Source: Neorhizobium sp. SOG26 (GTDB lineage Bacteria; Pseudomonadota; Alphaproteobacteria; Rhizobiales; Rhizobiaceae). Taken from it: DNA of 64,000 nucleotides. Position 1 is the stretch's first letter. Every line of letters begins with the position of its first letter. The position numbers were made by a program, and so were the translations under genes. The notes below the pieces were generated by a model, which was given only the letters and a program-made list of their open reading frames with translations, made no database searches and was not told where the DNA came from. The stretch is taken from the NCBI RefSeq assembly GCF_003491345.1, contig NZ_CP025513.1, positions 434,001 to 498,000 on the forward strand, in the 5' to 3' direction. This document shows positions 63,291 to 64,000 of the stretch, piece by piece.

Positions 63291-64000
63291 GCGGCTCTCT
63301 CGACGTGCGGATGGAAGCATCGGAACTCACGGCCAGCCGCAATCTCCAGAGCAGGTTCGGTGGAGCAGATCTCCGTTGCCCTCACGCAGCGGTCGCGAAA
63401 GGCACAACCGGAGGGGCGCGACAGGGGCGATGGAGCAAAGCCCGGGATCGGCCGCAATGGCTCGCCCCGCGGGACCGCGGCGGGTATCGCGCTGAGGAGA
63501 CCGGAAGTATATGGGTGACGGGGCTCAGTGAGCACGCCATCGACCTGCCCGGCCTCAACGATCCGGCCCGCATACATGACCATCACCCGGTCCGCGAGTG
63601 CGGCGACGACGCCGAGGTCATGGCTGATCCAGATCAGGGCCATGCCGAACTCGGTCGCCAGCCTCTTGATCTCGAACAGGATCTGCGACTGGATCGTAAC
63701 GTCAAGCGCAGTGGTGGGCTCGTCTGCGATGATCAGGTCGGGCCTGTGCAGGAGTGCGATGGCGATGGCGACGCGCTGGCGCATGCCACCAGAGAACTGG
63801 TGCGGGTAGGAATCGAGCCGCTCTTCCGGCGAGGGGATGCCGACGAGGCCGAGCGCATCACGCGAGCGTTGTCGCGCCTCGGTATGGGAAACCCTGTCGT
63901 GCGCCTGGACCGTCTCGATCATTTGCGTGCCGACCGAAAGCACCGGGTTGAGCGTCATCATCGGATCTTGGAAGATCATCGCGATGCGCTTGCCACGGAT
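63287..64000 (-). CDS. ABC importer ATPase, OppD/DppD type (partial, runs off window end)
   Basis: The visible C-terminal ~237 residues include the Q-loop [14 protein letters not shown], signature [15 protein letters not shown], Walker [14 protein letters not shown]-loop IWISHD and the [14 protein letters not shown] motif. Walker A lies beyond base 64000. The stop overlaps the start of the OppF-like gene by 4 bp. It belongs to the same minus-strand importer operon. Confidence 0.92.
   Translation of the reverse strand: MRGKRIAMIFQDPMMTLNPVLSVGTQMIETVQAHDRVSHTEARQRSRDALGLVGIPSPEERLDSYPHQFSGGMRQRVAIAIALLHRPDLIIADEPTTALDVTIQSQILFEIKRLATEFGMALIWISHDLGVVAALADRVMVMYAGRIVEAGQVDGVLTEPRHPYTSGLLSAIPAAVPRGEPLRPIPGFAPSPLSRPSGCAFRDRCVRATEICSTEPALEIAAGREFRCFHPHVERAA

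Overview
The window comes from an alphaproteobacterium of the Rhizobiales, probably a Rhizobium/Sinorhizobium/Agrobacterium-type accessory replicon or a mosaic chromosomal segment. This rests on a rhizobial aerobic cobalamin cluster, DUF982 and SyrA/ExoX-type small proteins, rhizobial-style IS elements and frequent GTG/TTG starts. No rRNA, tRNA or replication origin was recognised.

Layout. (1) 1-13323: a compact cob cluster (end of cobW, then cobN, G, H, I, J, K, L, E, M, cbiD, A, B) covering much of aerobic corrin-ring synthesis. Most junctions are 4-bp start/stop overlaps. cobK and cbiD are flipped, and CbiD probably replaces CobF. (2) 13722-15620: kup potassium transporter. (3) 15805-20284 (minus): ferric-siderophore operon of TonB receptor, RhtX-type permease and siderophore-interacting reductase. 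(4) 20285-28480: decayed DNA, a RelBE/ParDE-type toxin-antitoxin pair and an L,D-transpeptidase. The transpeptidase has been cut from its own ribosome-binding site, from a 26-codon ORF and from a tandem glycine riboswitch by an IS21-family element, which itself carries a nested IS3-family element. (5) 28482-33329: a divergent class B PBP, a TetR regulator, a TRIC/UPF0126 membrane protein and a frameshifted phospholipase D. (6) 33330-41197: a graveyard with a broken XRE regulator next to an IS407-type element, a cheR 5' fragment, long diverged repeats, an intact Xre-RES toxin-antitoxin locus and a DUF2269/epimerase-DoxX pair. (7) 41198-49307: a HAD phosphatase followed by a complete Opp-type ABC importer, a glycerophosphodiester phosphodiesterase-family enzyme and a TIM-barrel isomerase. 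The layout resembles uptake and cleavage of a sugar phosphodiester, like agrocinopine catabolism. (8) 49308-57148: small rhizobial proteins, dispersed palindromes, an IS21 end-to-end footprint, an 8-bp tandem repeat, a VapBC-type locus and a large tyrosine recombinase split by an in-frame amber codon. (9) 57524-64000 (minus): a second Opp-type importer (OppD partial, OppF, binding protein) with a CocE/NonD hydrolase and a CapA-family protein.

The most unusual feature is the arrangement glycine riboswitch - 26-codon ORF - L,D-transpeptidase, divergent from an FtsI-like PBP across a perfect 9-bp inverted repeat. It links glycine sensing to cell-wall crosslinking. The IS21 insertion hides it until the sequence is read across the 8-bp target duplication. 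Everything here comes from reading the sequence; no database search was run.
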